Assembly: GCA_000955795.1 (NCBI GenBank)
Contig: JYOB01000010.1
Location: 728,590-792,589 of the forward strand
Length of the DNA: 64,000 bases
Direction of reading: 5' to 3'
Source: Burkholderiaceae bacterium 26
GTDB lineage: Bacteria > Pseudomonadota > Gammaproteobacteria > Burkholderiales > Burkholderiaceae
Positions 45,312 to 56,915 of the stretch are shown here, one piece after another; the stretch's first letter is position 1, and the number at the start of each line of letters is the position of its first letter. Position numbers and translations under genes: made by a program. A model generated the notes under the pieces. It was given only the letters and a program-made list of their open reading frames with translations, was not told the DNA's origin and did not search any database.

Positions 45312-46343
45312 TCAGTAAGGTGACTTCATCGTGGCGAGAATTCCGGCCAGTTGTTTCGTTCGTTGCTCGATCGAAAAGTGCGCTTCGATATGGCGAAGTT
45401 GTGCAATCTGTCTGTTCGGATCACTCTCGGTATCCACCACATCCAGCATGGCCTGAGTCAACTGCGCGACGTCATTGGGCGTCACAAAGCGAGCATACGT
45501 TCCCGCAACCTCCGGCACAGCGCCGGACGGACTTGTGATGACCTGCGCCCCACATGCGATGGCTTCCCCAATAGCGTGGCCGAAGCCTTCAAACAACGTC
45601 GGTTGAACATAGGCCAGGCAGCGGCGATAGTGCTCCCTCTTCTCCTCATCGGAAATCATCCCGACGAAATCCACGCGGTTGGCCACACCAGCATGTCGCG
45701 CCAAGGCGACCAATGCATCGTAGTGGTCCCCCTTCTTTCCTGCCATAACCAGCCGCAAACCTGGCCGCGCGTGGGCAACGCGCCCAAACGCCTCAACGAT
45801 CGAATCCAAACATTTGCGCTTTGCGTTGGTAGCACTGCTCCAACTGACAGTAAAAAAGTAGTCGCCACGCTCCAACGCAACTGTGCCGGGGTTGTAATAC
45901 GCAGTGTTGATCGCCAACGGACTCAGCACAGGATTGCGCACAGGCAAATGCTTCGTGACAAGATCGTACTCACACTGCGAGATGAAGAGATTACGCGTCG
46001 CGCACTTGAGCGCGAACCTCATCAGAATCTTCTGCCAGAGCGGACGATCGAGATAGCACAGCCCGGGGATCACGCCGTGGCAGGTGTCATAGTCGAATGC
46101 GCCGGTCACGATCACAGGACGACGGCCCACAATGGATCGAAGAATGGGATAGAAGGCGTACGTCCACCACCAGCAATAGTAGACATCAGCGGACTTGTCC
46201 AAACTCTTGAAATCCCCCGCTAGCACGACCTCATGGCCGAGGCTTCGAAGAATTTCAATATCGACCTTGTAGAACTCAACCGTCTCAAACATTTCACGCC
46301 AGTTGGCGTGGTTGGTCATGTTTGCGAAAAAGCAGATGCGCAT
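45312..46343 (-). CDS. GT4-family glycosyltransferase
   Basis: 343 residues of a GT-B enzyme starting MRICFFANMTNHANWREMFE. The donor domain holds FFTVSWSSATNAKRKCLDSIVEAF and the E-x7-E motif in PTLFEGFGHAIGEAIACGAQVI, as in retaining GT4 enzymes. In a cluster with gmd and rmd next to it, a (D-)rhamnosyl or mannosyl transferase is a reasonable guess. ATG 46343 is preferred; the frame starts nine codons upstream. It lies 26 bases before wzx in the transcript. Confidence 0.82.
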   Translation of the reverse strand: MRICFFANMTNHANWREMFETVEFYKVDIEILRSLGHEVVLAGDFKSLDKSADVYYCWWWTYAFYPILRSIVGRRPVIVTGAFDYDTCHGVIPGLCYLDRPLWQKILMRFALKCATRNLFISQCEYDLVTKHLPVRNPVLSPLAINTAYYNPGTVALERGDYFFTVSWSSATNAKRKCLDSIVEAFGRVAHARPGLRLVMAGKKGDHYDALVALARHAGVANRVDFVGMISDEEKREHYRRCLAYVQPTLFEGFGHAIGEAIACGAQVITSPSGAVPEVAGTYARFVTPNDVAQLTQAMLDVVDTESDPNRQIAQLRHIEAHFSIEQRTKQLAGILATMKSPY

Positions 46344-46405
46344 GGGTATCGATTCGTACAGGGCGGTCACGATGCGGACGCCCGGCGTCCAGCTTTGCTA
46401 AGGGT

Positions 46406-47302
46406 TCAATGGGTTGCGCTGATGTACCGGTCGTACATGCGCGCAAGGATGTCGCGCAACCCGGGGGCAGGAATATCACCAACGAGCCGACGCAGTTTTG
46501 CCGGCGAGCCGTATAGTCGAACCACTTCTGCGCCGCGAACCAGACCGGGGTCGACTTCGACCTGGATGTCACGCCCCGAAATGTCCCTCATCGCATCGAG
46601 AATCTCTGCGATCGAGTAGGCGCGGCCACCGCAAATGTTCACTGTCTCGGACACCGCGTTTCCGACAAGCAGACGACGGTACGCTTCGACCAGATAACGC
46701 ACATCGCTGATGTCTCGCGACACATCGATATTACCTAGACGAATGACGGACGCACCGGAAGCGAAATGCTTGGCGATCTTAGGCACCAGAAAATTCTCTG
46801 CCTGCCCGTAGCCAGTGTAGTTAAACGGGCGCGCAATCAGCACGGGCAACTTGGCAAACCAGGTGCGACAGATCATCTCCATTGCCAGCTTGCTGTTGGC
46901 GTAGTGATTTGTCGGGGCCGGTGGAACGTCCTCGGTGATCGGTAATTGCTCTGCGTTTCCGTAGACATTGGCACTACTGGCCAACAACACCTTGGTCGGA
47001 TTCACACCCGCGGCAACAATGGCCTTGAGAAGCGACTCCGACCCAAGAACGTTGACGCGATAGAACTCAAGCGGGTCATCATGCGCGACGTACGCGATGG
47101 CTGCCAGATGGACAACATAATCGGGCCGCACGGCACCAATGATCCGGGTCAGCGAGGCGGTGTCGTTCAAGTCACAGTGCTGAACACCCTCACCAGCCCC
47201 CTGCCCTATGCCGTGCACCTCTAGACCGTCCGCAACCAAGGCGTCACGCAAGTAACGCCCCGTGAAGCCCGACAACCCCGTCACGAAGACTCGCTTGGAC
47301 AT
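46406..47302 (-). CDS. rmd: GDP-6-deoxy-D-lyxo-4-hexulose (4-keto-6-deoxy-D-mannose) reductase
   Basis: 298 residues of an extended SDR: VFVTGLSGFTGRYLRDAL at the N-terminus, SSANVYGN, and the catalytic Tyr-x3-Lys in NHYANSKLAMEMICR. Directly after gmd it should reduce the 4-keto intermediate to GDP-D-rhamnose. A GDP-fucose synthase would be longer and would epimerise first, and the sequence looks more like Rmd. ATG 47302 (MSKRVFVTG) is used; it follows the gmd stop by two bases. Its product would feed one of the glycosyltransferases in the cluster. Confidence 0.85.
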   Translation of the reverse strand: MSKRVFVTGLSGFTGRYLRDALVADGLEVHGIGQGAGEGVQHCDLNDTASLTRIIGAVRPDYVVHLAAIAYVAHDDPLEFYRVNVLGSESLLKAIVAAGVNPTKVLLASSANVYGNAEQLPITEDVPPAPTNHYANSKLAMEMICRTWFAKLPVLIARPFNYTGYGQAENFLVPKIAKHFASGASVIRLGNIDVSRDISDVRYLVEAYRRLLVGNAVSETVNICGGRAYSIAEILDAMRDISGRDIQVEVDPGLVRGAEVVRLYGSPAKLRRLVGDIPAPGLRDILARMYDRYISATH

Positions 47303-47304
47303 AA

Positions 47305-49576
<2,272 letters not shown>

Positions 49577-49577
<1 letters not shown>

Positions 49578-50698
49578 TATTCAAACTCCCTTGCAAGGAT
49601 ATCGACGATGCGGCATGCCGCCTTGCCATCGCCATATGGATTGTGGGCGTGAGACATGCTCCTGTAGATCACGGCATCATCGAGCAGGTTGACTGCTTCG
49701 CTGAGAATCTTTTGCCGGTCCGTACCCACAAGTCGTACCGTTCCTGCAGCTACCGCTTCGGGCCGCTCTGTCGTATCACGCATGACTAGAACGGGCTTAC
49801 CCAAGGACGGCGCCTCCTCTTGGATCCCACCACTATCAGTCAGGATTAGATGGCTCCGTCCCATCAAATAAACAAACGGCAGGTAGTCCTGCGGCTCGAT
49901 CAGATGAACGTTGGACAGGCCACCAAGGATGCGCGACACCGGTTCTTGAACATTTGGATTCAGGTGGACGGGATAGACGATCTGAACGTCAGGGCGGACG
50001 GCGAGATCTGCCAATGCGGCACAGATATTCTCGAAGCCCACGCCAAAGTTCTCTCGACGGTGGCCGGTCACTAGGATGAGCCGACTGTCCTCACGCAGGT
50101 AGGGGAAACGCCCTGCCAACTGGTCACGCATGGCAGCACTTTGTTCAATGCGCGCATGAACTTCGAGTAGGCTGTCGATGACAGTGTTGCCCGTAACATG
50201 GACCGTTTCCGCCGCAATACCTTCCCTCAGAAGATTCTGCCGAGCTTGTTCCGTGGGCGCGAAATGCGTTGCCGCGATCGTGCCCGCGATCTTGCGGTTC
50301 ATCTCCTCGGGCCACGGGGAGTAAATATTCCCGGTACGCAAACCCGCTTCCACGTGGCCTACCGCAATGCGATGGTAGTAAGAGGCCAGGGTCGCAGTCA
50401 TGGTAGTTGTGGTGTCGCCGTGCACCAGCACCAAATCGGGTCGCCAGTCGTCGAACACACCTCGCAGTCCAATCAGGACGCGCGCGGTCAGGTCCGTAAG
50501 ATCCTGGCCCGGTTGCATCAGATCGAGATCAAACTCGGGCGCGATATCGAAGAGCGACAGCACTTGGTCCAACATTTGGCGATGTTGAGCCGTCACACAG
50601 ACGCGGGCATCAAATCGGGGATCGGCCTTGAGGGCCTCGACGACCGGCGCCATCTTGATGGCTTCCGGGCGCGTACCAAAGACAACCAGAACTTTCAT
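49577..50698 (-). CDS. wecB: UDP-N-acetylglucosamine 2-epimerase (non-hydrolysing)
   Basis: 373 residues starting [19 protein letters not shown]. It has [52 protein letters not shown], and [30 protein letters not shown]. It interconverts UDP-GlcNAc and UDP-ManNAc. ATG 50698 is the conserved start; an upstream extension is not family-like. The 206-base gap before it (50699-50904) contains an A+T-rich patch around 50801-50840 that could hold an internal promoter, but I cannot define boxes with confidence. Confidence 0.95.
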
Positions 50699-50904
50699 AG
50701 TTCGCGTATCAACTGCGTCTCCGCTTGTACCAGCCGGCAAACAGAAAAGAAGACCGGCCGAAGTCGCCGGGCGCGGGCCCGACACAATGACCTGCCTCGT
50801 GAATATGTTTTTTTGTTAAGAAAAACCCTGCATTCTAAGCTAAACCGACCTGCGGCCGCCCCGCACCGTGTACAAGCGTCGTTCGCGACACCGAGAGCCG
50901 GGGC

Positions 50905-52344
50905 TCAAGAAGTCCGTCCATACGAGTCCTCAAAACGGACAATATCGTCCTCTCCGAGATACTCGCCACATTGGACTTCGATCATGATCAGGTCGATCAC
51001 GCCCGGGTTGATCAACCGATGCTTGTGACCCGCAGGAATGTAGGTGGATTGGTTAGGCTGCAACTGGATTGTCTGCTCGCCGTTGACGACTGTGGCGGAG
51101 CCGCTGACGACAATCCAATGCTCGCTGCGATGGTGATGCATCTGCAGCGAAAGTTGCTCGTGCGGCTTCACCACGATGCGCTTGATCTTAAAACCGTCCC
51201 CCTCCTCAAGCACCGTGTAGGTACCCCATGGGCGATGCGCGGTTCGGTGAATTCGATAGCTCTCGTGACCGGCTTTCTTCAGCTGGCCCACAATATGTTT
51301 CACGTCCTGTGTGTTGTCGCGATTGGCGACAAGAAGCGCATCCGGCGTGTCGACGATGATCAGGTTCTCAACACCGACAGCCCCGACCACACGATCATCG
51401 CTTTTGATGTAGCAGTTGCTAACTTCATGCAGTAGTGCATCGCCATAGATGCGGTTGCCCTGCGAATCGGGCGGTGTCAGTTCACTTATGGAATACCATG
51501 ACCCGATGTCGCTCCAGCCCATATTGCTGGGCACCACCGCGACACGATCGGATTTCTCCATGACCGCGTAATCGATCGAAATGTCCGGAACATGCCTAAA
51601 CTGCTCAGCGCTCAGCTCGAGTGAGCGACAGCCGCTCGAAGTCGTTTCGCTTCCAGAATCGACGCTCCGCTCACAGGCTTGCAGCAAGTCTGGCACGTAC
51701 TTAGCAAACTCCTCTGTGATGGCGCTTGCAGTAAAGCAAAACATGCCGGAGTTCCAAAGATGGATTCCGCTTGCAACAAATTCTTCAGCAACATCCAGCT
51801 TGGGCTTTTCGATAAACCGGACGACCGGATGGACACCGTCCTGCTCTTGAGCAGCATCCAACTCGATGTATCCGTAACCGGTCTCAGGTGAGGCTGGGCG
51901 AATACCAAAAGTAACGATGCGCCCCTCCAACGCGGCCGCTGCAGCCGTTTGAACGACAGCTTTGAACTGACTGAGATCATCAATCAGATGATCGGCTGGC
52001 AAAACCAGCATCACGGCGTCGGCGCCGTGGCGTTGCCGAATCCAATATGCCGCCGAGGCCACAGCACCCGCGGTGTTTCGACCAAACGGCTCCAGCACAA
52101 ATCCGAGTGGAATTTGCGAATCGTTGATTTCCTGGCATTCATCCCGCGTTAGAAAATACGTCTCGCGGTTCGTAACAATGACGACCTCGGGGACCTCCAG
52201 GAACAAAGTGGCCCGCTTGAACGTTTTCTGGAGAAGGCTTTCACCATCAGCCAGCTTGAGCAACGGCTTCGGATAGGACTCGCGCGACACTGGCCAAAGC
52301 CGCGTGCCAGCACCGCCGGAAATGATGACTGGAATAATCTTCAT
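50905..52344 (-). CDS. manC: Mannose-1-phosphate guanylyltransferase / mannose-6-phosphate isomerase
   Basis: 479 residues of the type II bifunctional enzyme. The N-terminal pyrophosphorylase shows IPVIISGGAGTRLWPVSRESYPKP and FIEKPKLDVAEEF. The C-terminal cupin isomerase domain shows RPWGTYTVLEEGDGFKIKRI, LSLQMHHHRSEHWIVVSG and YIPAGHKHRL with metal-binding histidines. It makes GDP-mannose from mannose 1-phosphate. Start ATG 52344 (MKIIPVIISGG) is certain from the family; the frame is open far upstream on the same strand without homologous sequence. Confidence 0.94.
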   Translation of the reverse strand: MKIIPVIISGGAGTRLWPVSRESYPKPLLKLADGESLLQKTFKRATLFLEVPEVVIVTNRETYFLTRDECQEINDSQIPLGFVLEPFGRNTAGAVASAAYWIRQRHGADAVMLVLPADHLIDDLSQFKAVVQTAAAAALEGRIVTFGIRPASPETGYGYIELDAAQEQDGVHPVVRFIEKPKLDVAEEFVASGIHLWNSGMFCFTASAITEEFAKYVPDLLQACERSVDSGSETTSSGCRSLELSAEQFRHVPDISIDYAVMEKSDRVAVVPSNMGWSDIGSWYSISELTPPDSQGNRIYGDALLHEVSNCYIKSDDRVVGAVGVENLIIVDTPDALLVANRDNTQDVKHIVGQLKKAGHESYRIHRTAHRPWGTYTVLEEGDGFKIKRIVVKPHEQLSLQMHHHRSEHWIVVSGSATVVNGEQTIQLQPNQSTYIPAGHKHRLINPGVIDLIMIEVQCGEYLGEDDIVRFEDSYGRTS

Positions 52345-52414
52345 TTTGAGCAATCGTGATTTAGCGCGTAATTGTAAATTATCCCTTCCACTTCCCCGCC
52401 GAATTCCGCGTTGA

Positions 52415-52978
52415 TCAGAAAGGCGGCTGCATAAAAGCTTCAGCTTCCCGCAGCGGTTGCCCCACGCGGTCCTTGGACGACAACGTCGGCGGCTCCGTGA
52501 TAGGCCACTCGATACCCACTTCAGCATCGCTCCAAAGCAAGCACCGCTCAAACTCCGGATGCCAGAATTCCGTCGTCTTGTAGAGCACTTCGGCATGCTC
52601 GGACAGCGTCAGAAAGCCATGCGCGAAACCCTCGGGAATCCAGAGTTGTCGCCGATTCTGAGCCGAAAGCGTGACGCCAATCCATTGGCCGAACGTACAG
52701 GAGCGGCGCCGCAGGTCGACCGCCACGTCAAAGACTTCACCAGCTAGCACCCGCACGAGCTTTCCTTGCGGATATTGTGTCTGGTAGTGCAAGCCGCGCA
52801 GTACGTTGCGCGCGGATCCGGAATGGTTGTCTTGGACGAACGTGCGATTCAATCCAGTGGCTGCTGCAAAATCTTGCGCGTTGAAGCTTTCATAAAAGAA
52901 CCCACGCTCGTCTCCAAACACTGTGGGCTCCAGGACCAACACACCCGCCAGCGTGGTTTGCGTCGCTGTCAGTTTCAT
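52415..52978 (-). CDS. rfbC: dTDP-4-dehydrorhamnose 3,5-epimerase
   Basis: 187 residues of RmlC: VLVLEPTVFGDERGFFYESFNAQDFA, FVQDNHSGSARNVLRGLHYQ with the catalytic His, the PQGKLVRVLAGEVFDVAVDLRR strand pair and WIPEGFAHGFLTLSEHAEVLYKTTEFW. It performs the third step to dTDP-L-rhamnose. It follows rfbD after 36 bases. In the usual order rfbA would lie between rfbD and rfbC, and no such gene fits in this gap. Confidence 0.94.
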   Translation of the reverse strand: MKLTATQTTLAGVLVLEPTVFGDERGFFYESFNAQDFAAATGLNRTFVQDNHSGSARNVLRGLHYQTQYPQGKLVRVLAGEVFDVAVDLRRRSCTFGQWIGVTLSAQNRRQLWIPEGFAHGFLTLSEHAEVLYKTTEFWHPEFERCLLWSDAEVGIEWPITEPPTLSSKDRVGQPLREAEAFMQPPF

Positions 52979-53014
52979 TGGTGTGCAACGTTCAGAACGA
53001 CTCTCGCGCTGACC

Positions 53015-53971
53015 CTATTGGACATCTCGCACCGGCGACTTCGGCAAGTGAATAATTTGGTCTAGAACACTCTGCAAGCCCACCTTCCAGTCCGGCAACC
53101 CAATGTCGAACGTCTGTCGCAGCTTGGATGTATCCAGACAAGAATATGCTGGACGTGGCGCCACCGCCGGATAGTCGGCCGCGCAAACCGGTACAACCTG
53201 TTCAGGGCCCACCTTCAACACAACGCCCCGCTTCTGCGCATGTCTTAGCACCTCCACGGCATAGTCGTGCCAGCTTGCTTGTCCCGCGGCCGCCACGTGA
53301 TAGAGCCCGAAAGGAAAACTCTGTCGATCGTCAAACCGCCAGTAGCGTGCCAACAAATCGGTGGTGACCTCCGCAATTAGCGCCGCAGTCGTAGGCCCCC
53401 CAATCCGATCCGCGATCACGTGCAGCGCCTCACGCTCGCGCCCCAATCGCAAAATGGTCTTGGCAAAATTCGTCCCGTGCACACCCGCAACCCAGCCTGT
53501 ACGAAAGACCAAGGCATGAGCGCCGCTTCGAGCAATCGCCAAGTCTCCCGCCAACTTGCTTTCGCCATACACCGACAGCGGATTAGCTGCATCGACCTCA
53601 AGGTAAGGGTTCGATTTGCGCCCATCGAAGACGTAGTCGGTGGAATAGTGCACCAGCAGGCAACCCATCGCCTTCGCCTGCTCAGCAAGCAAGCCCACTG
53701 CGAGGCTATTAATAGCAAAGGCTTGCTCAGTTTCGGCCTCTGCTCGGTCCACGTCGGTATAACCTGCCGCGTTAACGATCACATCGGGGCGCACGTCGCG
53801 CACCGCATTGTGCAAAGCCGCTGGCTGTGCAAGATCGCAAGCAACGCGATCCAGTGCAACCACACGCCCTAGGTTGACCAACCGCTGTTGCAGTTCAAAA
53901 CCGAGCTGCCCGTTGCAGCCGGTCAGCAACAGCGTTGGGCGGGTTTCAGCATCAACTTGCATGCTGCTCAT
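53015..53971 (-). CDS. rfbD: dTDP-4-dehydrorhamnose reductase
   Basis: 318 residues of RmlD: LLLTGCNGQLGFELQQRL, NAAGYTDVDRAEAETEQAFAIN, HYSTDYVFDG and the catalytic Tyr-x3-Lys in PLSVYGESKLAGD. It reduces the 4-keto sugar to dTDP-L-rhamnose. I chose ATG 53971, which has GGAA at a suitable distance and overlaps the end of rfbB by 20 bases; ATG 53962 is an alternative three codons later. Together with rfbB and rfbC it forms the promoter-proximal part of the cluster. Confidence 0.92.
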   Translation of the reverse strand: MSSMQVDAETRPTLLLTGCNGQLGFELQQRLVNLGRVVALDRVACDLAQPAALHNAVRDVRPDVIVNAAGYTDVDRAEAETEQAFAINSLAVGLLAEQAKAMGCLLVHYSTDYVFDGRKSNPYLEVDAANPLSVYGESKLAGDLAIARSGAHALVFRTGWVAGVHGTNFAKTILRLGREREALHVIADRIGGPTTAALIAEVTTDLLARYWRFDDRQSFPFGLYHVAAAGQASWHDYAVEVLRHAQKRGVVLKVGPEQVVPVCAADYPAVAPRPAYSCLDTSKLRQTFDIGLPDWKVGLQSVLDQIIHLPKSPVRDVQ

Positions 53972-55040
53972 CCGATGTTCCGGGAGATTCTTCGGCCTGA
54001 AGTGCTGCCTGTACCCAGGCTGGATTATCAAGGAACCACTGCACCGTACTGCGCAGCCCCGAATCAAACGGCACCTTGGGCTCCCAGCCCAATTCGCGGC
54101 GGATCTTGCCTGCATCGACCGCATAGCGTCGATCATGACCGGGGCGATCCTCAACAAAGCGGATCTGCTCGCGGTACGAACCTTCGTGCCTGGGCCGCAG
54201 TTCATCAAGCAGGTCGCATAAGGCGTAAGCGATCTGCAGATTCGATCGTTCGTTACCACCGCCTACGTTATAGCTCTCGCCTACGGCGCCGTTTGCAAGA
54301 ATCTCACGCAACGCCGTGCAAAGATCGCCGACGAACAACCAATCACGAACGTTGAGGCCGTCGCCATAGATCGGTAGCGGCCTTCCAGCCAACCCATTGG
54401 TAATGATCTTTGGGATCAATTTTTCGGGAAACTGATAAGGCCCGTACCCGTTTGAACAGTTCGCCGTAACAACAGGCAACCCATACGTATGATGATAGGC
54501 ACGGACGAGATGATCGGCACCTGCCTTGGACGCAGAGTAAGGGCTGTTTGGTCGGTACGGTGTGGTCTCGGAGAAGCGCGGATCGCCCGATGCAAGCGAA
54601 CCGAACACTTCGTCCGTTGAAACATGAAGAAAGCGGAATGCCGCCTTGCTCGCAGGAGCCAAGCTGCACCAGTATGTTCGAGCAACCTCCAACAGAGTGA
54701 AAGTTCCGACCAGATTGGTTTGGATGAACGCGGCTGGCCCTTGGATCGATCGGTCAACGTGACTTTCGGCTGCAAAGTGCACAAGTGCGCGGGGCCGATA
54801 CTTGCTGAAAAGCTCCTGCAATGCGGCAAAGTCGCAGATATCCACCTGGAAAAGCCGATGCCGAGGATCAAGATCGACCGTCGCGAGAGTAGCGCGGTGG
54901 CCTGCATACGTGAGCTTATCGACGTTGATGATCCCATCCGCGGCCGGATCCGATAACCAGCGCAGCACGAAGTTACCGCCGATAAACCCAGCGCCACCGG
55001 TTACGAAAATATGGGACAACTCTGTACTCCTACCTATCAT
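53952..55040 (-). CDS. rfbB: dTDP-glucose 4,6-dehydratase
   Basis: 362 residues of RmlB: IFVTGGAGFIGGNFVLRWL, HFAAESHVDRSIQGPAAFI, HVSTDEVFGSL, Tyr-x3-Lys in SPYSASKAGADHLVRAY and NCSNGYGPYQFPEKLIP. It converts dTDP-glucose to the 4-keto-6-deoxy sugar. Start ATG 55040; another in-frame ATG at 55055 is possible. It is the first gene of the minus-strand polysaccharide transcript, divergent from apaH, so the main promoter should lie in 55041-55244, although I see no clear boxes there. Confidence 0.93.
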   Translation of the reverse strand: MIGRSTELSHIFVTGGAGFIGGNFVLRWLSDPAADGIINVDKLTYAGHRATLATVDLDPRHRLFQVDICDFAALQELFSKYRPRALVHFAAESHVDRSIQGPAAFIQTNLVGTFTLLEVARTYWCSLAPASKAAFRFLHVSTDEVFGSLASGDPRFSETTPYRPNSPYSASKAGADHLVRAYHHTYGLPVVTANCSNGYGPYQFPEKLIPKIITNGLAGRPLPIYGDGLNVRDWLFVGDLCTALREILANGAVGESYNVGGGNERSNLQIAYALCDLLDELRPRHEGSYREQIRFVEDRPGHDRRYAVDAGKIRRELGWEPKVPFDSGLRSTVQWFLDNPAWVQAALQAEESPGTSDEQHAS

Positions 55041-55244
55041 CGGCCTGCCAGCCATAGCATGCTGAGGCCCACGTTGTCCCCACAACAAGGGCAGCAAAAC
55101 AGAAACCTGCCGGGAATTCCGGCAACCACCGTATTCTATCTGCCCCTCTGGACTCTCCCGAGGGGGGTGCTTAGAAATTTGTTGCACGATGTAATAATCG
55201 AGACGCACACGTCGCAAATCGGCGCCATTTCCCCTTGATCAACC

Positions 55245-56108
55245 GTGCTTAGCCCCTCTTCTGAATCAATCGCCCCGCACGCCATCGGCGACCTCCAAGG
55301 CTGCTGCTCCCCCCTCCAGACCCTGCTGGCCGCCCTCCCCGCCAACGCCCCGCTACGCTTCGTCGGTGACCTCATCAACCGTGGCCCCGACTCGCTCGCC
55401 ACGCTGCGCCACGTCATCGCCCTTTGCGAATCAGGTCGCGCACGCACCGTCCTCGGTAACCATGACATCCACCTGCTGGCCGTGGCGGCAGGTGTGCGCA
55501 GACCCGGCAAGCGCGACACCATCGCCGAGATACTCTCCGCCCCCGATAGCGACCAACTCATCACCTGGCTACGCCACCAGCCGCTGGCCATCTTCGAAAA
55601 CAGCTTTCTGATGGTACACGCCGGCGTCCTGCCCCAGTGGACAACGGGCGACGTACTAGAGCTGGCCGGCGCGGTGGAGCGCGAGCTGCGTAGCCCACAT
55701 TGGAAAACCTTCCTGGCCAATGCGTTTGGCAACCATCCGGACAAGTGGAGTAACGATCTCGTCGGCATGGATCGGCTGCGGCTGACCATCAACGCCTTGA
55801 CGCGCCTACGCTTCTGCACGCCTGATGGGACGATGGAGTTCGAGACGACTGACGCCGATGGTGCTCCGGATGGCCACATGCCGTGGTTCGACGTGCCGGG
55901 CCGCCGCACGCGAGGCACGCCCATCGTGTTCGGGCATTGGTCCACACGCGGGCTGGTGATGCGCGACGATGTGATGGGCCTGGATACCGGCTGCGTGTGG
56001 GGTGGCAAACTGACGGCGGCGAAGCTATCGCTGGCGCCGGCCGGGCGTGACGTGATCCAAGTGGATTGCGAGCAGGCGCAGGACCCGCTCGCGCACAAGA
56101 AGAAATAG
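55245..56108 (+). CDS. apaH: Symmetrical bis(5'-nucleosyl)-tetraphosphatase
   Basis: 287 residues of an ApaH phosphoesterase that splits Ap4A to two ADP and removes Np4 caps from RNA. It shows the metal motifs GDLQGC near the N-terminus, GDLINRGPDS, GNHD in VLGNHDIHLLAVA, and FGHWS near the C-terminus. The start is GTG 55245 with a weak ribosome binding site. It is divergent from the O-antigen genes and convergent with plsC, nine bases away. Confidence 0.93.
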   Translation: MLSPSSESIAPHAIGDLQGCCSPLQTLLAALPANAPLRFVGDLINRGPDSLATLRHVIALCESGRARTVLGNHDIHLLAVAAGVRRPGKRDTIAEILSAPDSDQLITWLRHQPLAIFENSFLMVHAGVLPQWTTGDVLELAGAVERELRSPHWKTFLANAFGNHPDKWSNDLVGMDRLRLTINALTRLRFCTPDGTMEFETTDADGAPDGHMPWFDVPGRRTRGTPIVFGHWSTRGLVMRDDVMGLDTGCVWGGKLTAAKLSLAPAGRDVIQVDCEQAQDPLAHKKK

Positions 56109-56117
56109 CCGAGTAGC

Positions 56118-56915
56118 CTAGCCCGCGCGGTCGATCAGCGCGGCAACAGCGTCGTGACTATGTGCGGCCAGCCCACGGCGGTCCATCTCCGGAGCTACGG
56201 CGGGGCCCACGAACACTTCCACCACCAACGGTGGCCCGTTCAGCATGGCGTTGATCGTGTCCATCATCGACAGATCGCCGATATACGCAGGAATGGTCGT
56301 CAACTCACCCGTCTCGGCAATGCGATAGCGCAGCGCCAGCGGGCGGATCGGTGCGCCAGCGCTAACAGGCGCCTGAAACAGGTTGGCGTGGAACGGCAGC
56401 AGCTGCAGCCCGTCAGACGTCGTGCCCTCGGGAAACACGCAAATGACATCGCCGGAACGCATCGCATCAGCGATGACATGCATGATGCGATGCGCATCGC
56501 GCTTGCGAGCGCGCTCGACGAACAGCACGCCGGTCTGCGCGCACAGCCAGCCAATGATTGGCCAGCTGCGAATCTCCGATTTGGCGACGAAGCGCGGTGG
56601 GTACCAGCTGTTGATCGCATAGATGTCGATCCACGAAACATGGTTGGACACCAGCATGGAGCCAGCCAGATCCTTGCCCGCGACCGGCTCGCCATGCACA
56701 ACGAGCGAGACACGGAACAGCGCGAGCAACTTGCGCGACCAGCGCTGAATCAGCCTCTGCTTGGTCTCAAGCCTGACCCACCAGAACAGCAACGCGCACG
56801 TGATCAGACCTTCTGCCAGATGCACGAGCAATCGCAGCTTGCGCAGCACATGCTTGCGCTGCGGCGTGCTCCCCTCAGCGGGCACGCCTGCCATGTCCTG
56901 ATCAATGCCCGTCAT
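56118..56915 (-). CDS. plsC: 1-acyl-sn-glycerol-3-phosphate acyltransferase (PlsC family)
   Basis: 265 residues with a membrane segment (about 31-48, VHLAEGLITCALLFWWVR), the H-x4-D catalytic motif in SNHVSWIDIYA (His92, Asp97) and the glycerol-phosphate motif VFPEGTTSDG. It acylates lysophosphatidic acid at the inner membrane. The frame continues upstream on the same strand as a shadow of pyrX; ATG 56915 is taken because it overlaps the pyrX stop by only 14 bases and starts the family-like part. It is last in the pyr operon. Confidence 0.87.
   Translation of the reverse strand: MTGIDQDMAGVPAEGSTPQRKHVLRKLRLLVHLAEGLITCALLFWWVRLETKQRLIQRWSRKLLALFRVSLVVHGEPVAGKDLAGSMLVSNHVSWIDIYAINSWYPPRFVAKSEIRSWPIIGWLCAQTGVLFVERARKRDAHRIMHVIADAMRSGDVICVFPEGTTSDGLQLLPFHANLFQAPVSAGAPIRPLALRYRIAETGELTTIPAYIGDLSMMDTINAMLNGPPLVVEVFVGPAVAPEMDRRGLAAHSHDAVAALIDRAG

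Noticed and set aside
55041-55244. Defined promoter and JUMPstart/ops element for the O-antigen transcript
   Set aside because: A TAGAAT box exists on the minus strand, but no acceptable -35; I did not find the ops core. The TGCCGG/CCGGCA inverted repeat at 55108-55124 has no clear role.
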